Shown here: piece by piece, positions 7,001 to 7,774 of the stretch
Layout of the letters: each line of letters opens with the position of its first letter
Position numbering within the stretch: position 1 is the stretch's first letter
Source: Saprospiraceae bacterium
Lineage (GTDB): Bacteria > Bacteroidota > Bacteroidia > Chitinophagales > Saprospiraceae
Length of the DNA stretch: 7,774 bases
Assembly (NCBI GenBank): GCA_020436865.1
Contig: JAGQXA010000169.1
Coordinates: forward strand, 1 to 7,774
Direction: 5' to 3'
The notes under the pieces: model-generated
What the model was told of the DNA's origin: nothing
Seen by the model: only the letters and a program-made list of their open reading frames with translations
The model's database searches: none
Translations under genes and position numbers: made by a program

Positions 7001-7510
7001 CTGTCCTACAAGCTGTATCCGAAGGTCTTCGAAGACTATCACCACCACCGGCAGCAGTTTGGCGTCGTGCAAATGCTGCCCACGCCGGCTTTCTTCTATG
7101 GTCTGAAGCCCAACGAAGAGGTCCTGGTCGAATTGGAAAGAGGAAAGACGATCACCATCAAATACCTCAACGTGACGGAGGCCAACGAACAAGGCAACCG
7201 CCTCGTCTTCTTCCGCCTCAACGGCCAGACGCGCGCGGTGGAGGTGCACGACCGCAGCGTGCAGGTGCAGGTGGTGCAGAACCGCAAAGCCAAAGGACCC
7301 AAAGAGATCGGTGCACCTTTGCAGGGTAGCTTGTCCAAAGTGCTCGTCAAACAAGGCCAGCCGGTCGACGTCAATACGCCCCTTTTCGTGATCGAGGCCA
7401 TGAAGATGGAGAGTACTATCACCTCGCCGGTGGCCGGCGTCGTCAAAGAGGTGCACCTGCCGGAGCGCTCCCTGGTGGAGCAGGAAGACCTGGTGGTGGA
7501 GTTGGAATGA
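4052..7510 (+). CDS. pyc: Pyruvate carboxylase (single-chain, biotin-dependent)
   Basis: The 1152-residue product carboxylates pyruvate to oxaloacetate using ATP and bicarbonate (EC 6.4.1.1), refilling the TCA cycle and feeding gluconeogenesis. The biotin carboxylase part (about 7-455) begins KKLLVANRGEIAIRV and shows the glycine-rich ATP loop AAAGGGGRGM (166-175) and EVNPRIQVEHT (295-305). The carboxyltransferase part starts near 540 with DTTFRDAHQS (544-553), the presumed carboxylated Lys720 in IAIKDMAG, and metal ligands in HLHTHD (747-752). The conserved post-barrel region follows, then the biotinyl domain (about 1087-1152) with EAMKME and biotin-attachment Lys1118, 34 residues from the end. 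Length and domain order match the one-chain family. ATG 4052 is preferred over the in-frame TTG at 4004, because the extra 16 residues are Pro/Arg-rich and precede the usual N-terminus. No convincing promoter or Shine-Dalgarno sequence was found in 3941-4051. Confidence 0.97.
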   Translation: MESQTNRFKKLLVANRGEIAIRVLRAASELNLRTVAIYTFEDRYSLHRYKADESYQIGADDDPLKPYLDVEEILRIAKAAEVDAIHPGYGFLSENVRFARRCREEGIVFVGPSPEVMERLGDKVAAKELARALNVPLIRDSRVPLDSPETALSEAERIGYPLMIKAAAGGGGRGMRVVRNSAELVGEYEEARGEARTAFGDPTVFFEKYIENPKHIEVQILGDQHGNVVHLYERDCSVQRRFQKVVEIAPCLTVSQETKDRLYAYALKLARAVDYSNAGTVEFLVDQQEEIFFIEVNPRIQVEHTITEEITGIDLVRTQILVAMGYPLSHPTIYIRSQEDIRPTGCAIQCRVTTEDPQNGFKPDFGTLIAYRSASGMGIRLDAGSAYPGAKISPFFDSLLVKVTAWGRTMPGAAQRLHRALREFRVRGVKTNVDFLLNLLQNETFIAGEATVNFIPAHPELFESPRRRDRGTKLLRYLAEVIVNGHPELKGLPDRSARTFREAPAPPFSSQQALPQGSRDRLLAGGREEFVRWIKEEKAILYTDTTFRDAHQSLLATRMRTFDMLRSARSLAQHHAADLFSMEVWGGATFDVALRFLKEDPWQRLAQLRQAIPNICFQMLLRGSNAVGYTAYPDNLIVRFIEEAAETGIDIFRIFDSLNWVQAMQTSIRAVRERTEALAEVCLCYTGDITDPTRTKYDLQYYLDLARRLEDAGAHLIAIKDMAGLLKPQAAELLIPALKETVDLPVHLHTHDTSSIQAATYLKAVESGVDIIDLAIASMSGLTSQPNFNSVVAMLKGHPRERAVDLDSLNRHSDYWEAVREYYFPFETELRAGTAEVYEHEIPGGQYSNLRPQARALGLEDRFEQIKDNYRAANFLLGDLIKVTPSSKVVGDLAMFMTANGLTAEELLTRGDTLAFPDSVKALLRGDLGQMEGGFPPELQKLVLKGEKPYTERPNEHLEPIDFELERPAFEKEFGDEYSFRDLLSYKLYPKVFEDYHHHRQQFGVVQMLPTPAFFYGLKPNEEVLVELERGKTITIKYLNVTEANEQGNRLVFFRLNGQTRAVEVHDRSVQVQVVQNRKAKGPKEIGAPLQGSLSKVLVKQGQPVDVNTPLFVIEAMKMESTITSPVAGVVKEVHLPERSLVEQEDLVVELE

Positions 7511-7546
7511 GGGGAGGCAAACGGCCGTTGACAGATACAGTTGGCA

Positions 7547-7578
7547 GGGAGCAAAGGAGCAAGGGGGCAAGGGAGCGA
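7547..7578. repeat. Four imperfect 8-nt tandem repeats (GGGAGCAA)
   Basis: Units are GGGAGCAA (7547-7554), AGGAGCAA (7555-7562), GGGGGCAA (7563-7570) and GGGAGCGA (7571-7578). A related GGGGAGGCAA lies at 7511-7520. The array sits in the pyc-etfB gap, 36 bases after the pyc stop. It is strongly purine-biased on the + strand. Its function is unknown. Confidence 0.7.
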
Positions 7579-7587
7579 ACATCCCGC

Positions 7588-7605
7588 ATCCAAGGATTTT
7601 TGGAT
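7588..7605 (+). terminator. Weak hairpin in the pyc-etfB gap
   Basis: ATCCAA (7588-7593) and TTGGAT (7600-7605) form a 6-bp stem with a 6-nt loop, 78 bases after the pyc stop. There is no following T-run, so this is only a tentative transcript end for pyc. Confidence 0.25.
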
Positions 7606-7616
7606 CTTCTCAGCTT

Positions 7617-7630
7617 AGCGAATATTCGCT
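7617..7630. promoter_or_regulatory. Perfect 14-bp palindrome, possible operator for etfB
   Basis: AGCGAATATTCGCT reads the same on both strands and ends 7 bp before the proposed -33 element at 7638. A symmetric site of this size immediately upstream of a promoter is typical of a dimeric DNA-binding regulator. No regulator is encoded in the window and the factor cannot be named. Confidence 0.4.
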
Positions 7631-7637
7631 GGAATGA

Positions 7638-7668
7638 TTTCTTTTTACTGCCCTTTTATTTATCTTTG
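7638..7668 (+). promoter_or_regulatory. Bacteroidota-type promoter for etfB
   Basis: TTTC (7638-7641), a 19-nt spacer and TATCTTTG (7661-7668) match the Bacteroidota consensus TTTG-N19-21-TAnnTTTG at all but one defined base. Transcription would start near 7675, giving a leader of about 50 nt before the etfB ATG at 7727. This is the best promoter match in the window and supports etfB starting its own transcript. Confidence 0.65.
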
Positions 7669-7726
7669 CGGGGCCTTTCACAAAAGCGGTCGATTTCCAT
7701 CCACTGATCAAAAATACCAAGCGGAA

Positions 7727-7774
7727 ATGAAGTTATTAGTTTGCGTCAGTAAAACGCCGGACACCACCACCAAG
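7727..7774 (+). CDS. etfB: Electron transfer flavoprotein beta subunit, N-terminus (cut by window end)
   Basis: The 16 visible codons read MKLLVCVSKTPDTTTK, which matches the conserved start of EtfB proteins (MKILVCxxxVPDTT). EtfB pairs with EtfA to bind FAD and AMP, and carries electrons from acyl-CoA and other dehydrogenases towards the quinone pool. ATG 7727 aligns with the family N-terminus. An in-frame ATG at 7634 would place the promoter inside the coding region and add a non-conserved extension. There is no clear Shine-Dalgarno sequence; GCGGAA precedes the start. Only a short stretch is visible, so the call rests on the N-terminal motif; etfA would be expected beyond the window. Confidence 0.82.
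   Translation, partial: MKLLVCVSKTPDTTTK

Noticed and set aside
5831..7582. 583-residue antisense ORF opposite pyc
   Set aside because: It lies almost entirely over conserved pyruvate carboxylase sequence and is His/Gln/Val/Asp-rich in the way of a shadow frame; the same applies to the antisense ORF at 3914-5041.
7507..7707. 66-residue ORF whose ATG overlaps the pyc stop (ATGA)
   Set aside because: The ATGA overlap looks like translational coupling, but the frame runs through the 8-nt repeat, the palindrome and the etfB promoter and encodes nothing recognisable.
7634..7726. In-frame N-terminal extension of EtfB from ATG 7634
   Set aside because: It would contain the promoter -33/-7 elements, and EtfB proteins begin at the MKLLVCVS motif encoded from 7727.
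1..7774. CRISPR array, tRNA, rRNA or insertion sequence
   Set aside because: No direct repeats with spacers, no tRNA-like cloverleaf, no rRNA signature and no transposase or flanking inverted repeats were seen.

Overview
The window looks like chromosomal DNA from a GC-rich member of the Bacteroidota. The evidence is a surface protein with SprB-type repeats and a C-terminal type IX secretion (T9SS) sorting domain, promoters resembling the Bacteroidota TTTG / TAnnTTTG consensus, and start codons without a clear Shine-Dalgarno sequence. The GC-rich coding DNA with AT-rich gaps would suit a Saprospiria-like lineage, but that placement is a weak inference. All recognisable genes are on the + strand; the long antisense reading frames are shadows of GC-rich genes.

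Layout: (1) 1-2767 is the 3' part of a large modular surface protein. It holds six SprB-like repeats (the first cut by the window edge), an SdrD-B-like module, an Ig-like region, a PKD module, an Fn3-like region and the T9SS sorting domain. A strong hairpin follows at 2775-2809. (2) 2810-3152 is an AT-rich promoter region followed by a structured leader. (3) 3153-3905 is cysH, an assimilatory sulfonucleotide (APS/PAPS) reductase, followed at once by a hairpin. (4) 4052-7510 is a full-length pyruvate carboxylase of 1152 residues. (5) 7511-7726 holds a short 8-nt tandem repeat, a perfect 14-bp palindrome and a near-consensus Bacteroidota promoter. (6) 7727-7774 is the first 16 codons of an electron-transfer flavoprotein beta subunit (etfB).

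The most interesting item is the cysH leader. Between a plausible promoter (2901-2932) and a strong intrinsic-terminator hairpin (3086-3121) lies an unannotated 34-codon ORF (2962-3066) with four consecutive cysteine codons. It sits directly ahead of a gene of sulfate assimilation, the pathway that supplies cysteine. This is the layout of a trp/his-type attenuator, here apparently sensing cysteinyl-tRNA. A short purine-rich segment overlapping the end of the leader ORF (3057-3064) can pair with the left arm of the terminator, giving a possible antiterminator that a ribosome at the leader stop codon would block.

The genes do not form one pathway. The surface protein is an independent unit. cysH appears to be transcribed alone under its own attenuator. 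pyc is an anaplerotic housekeeping gene. etfB starts a new unit with its own promoter.
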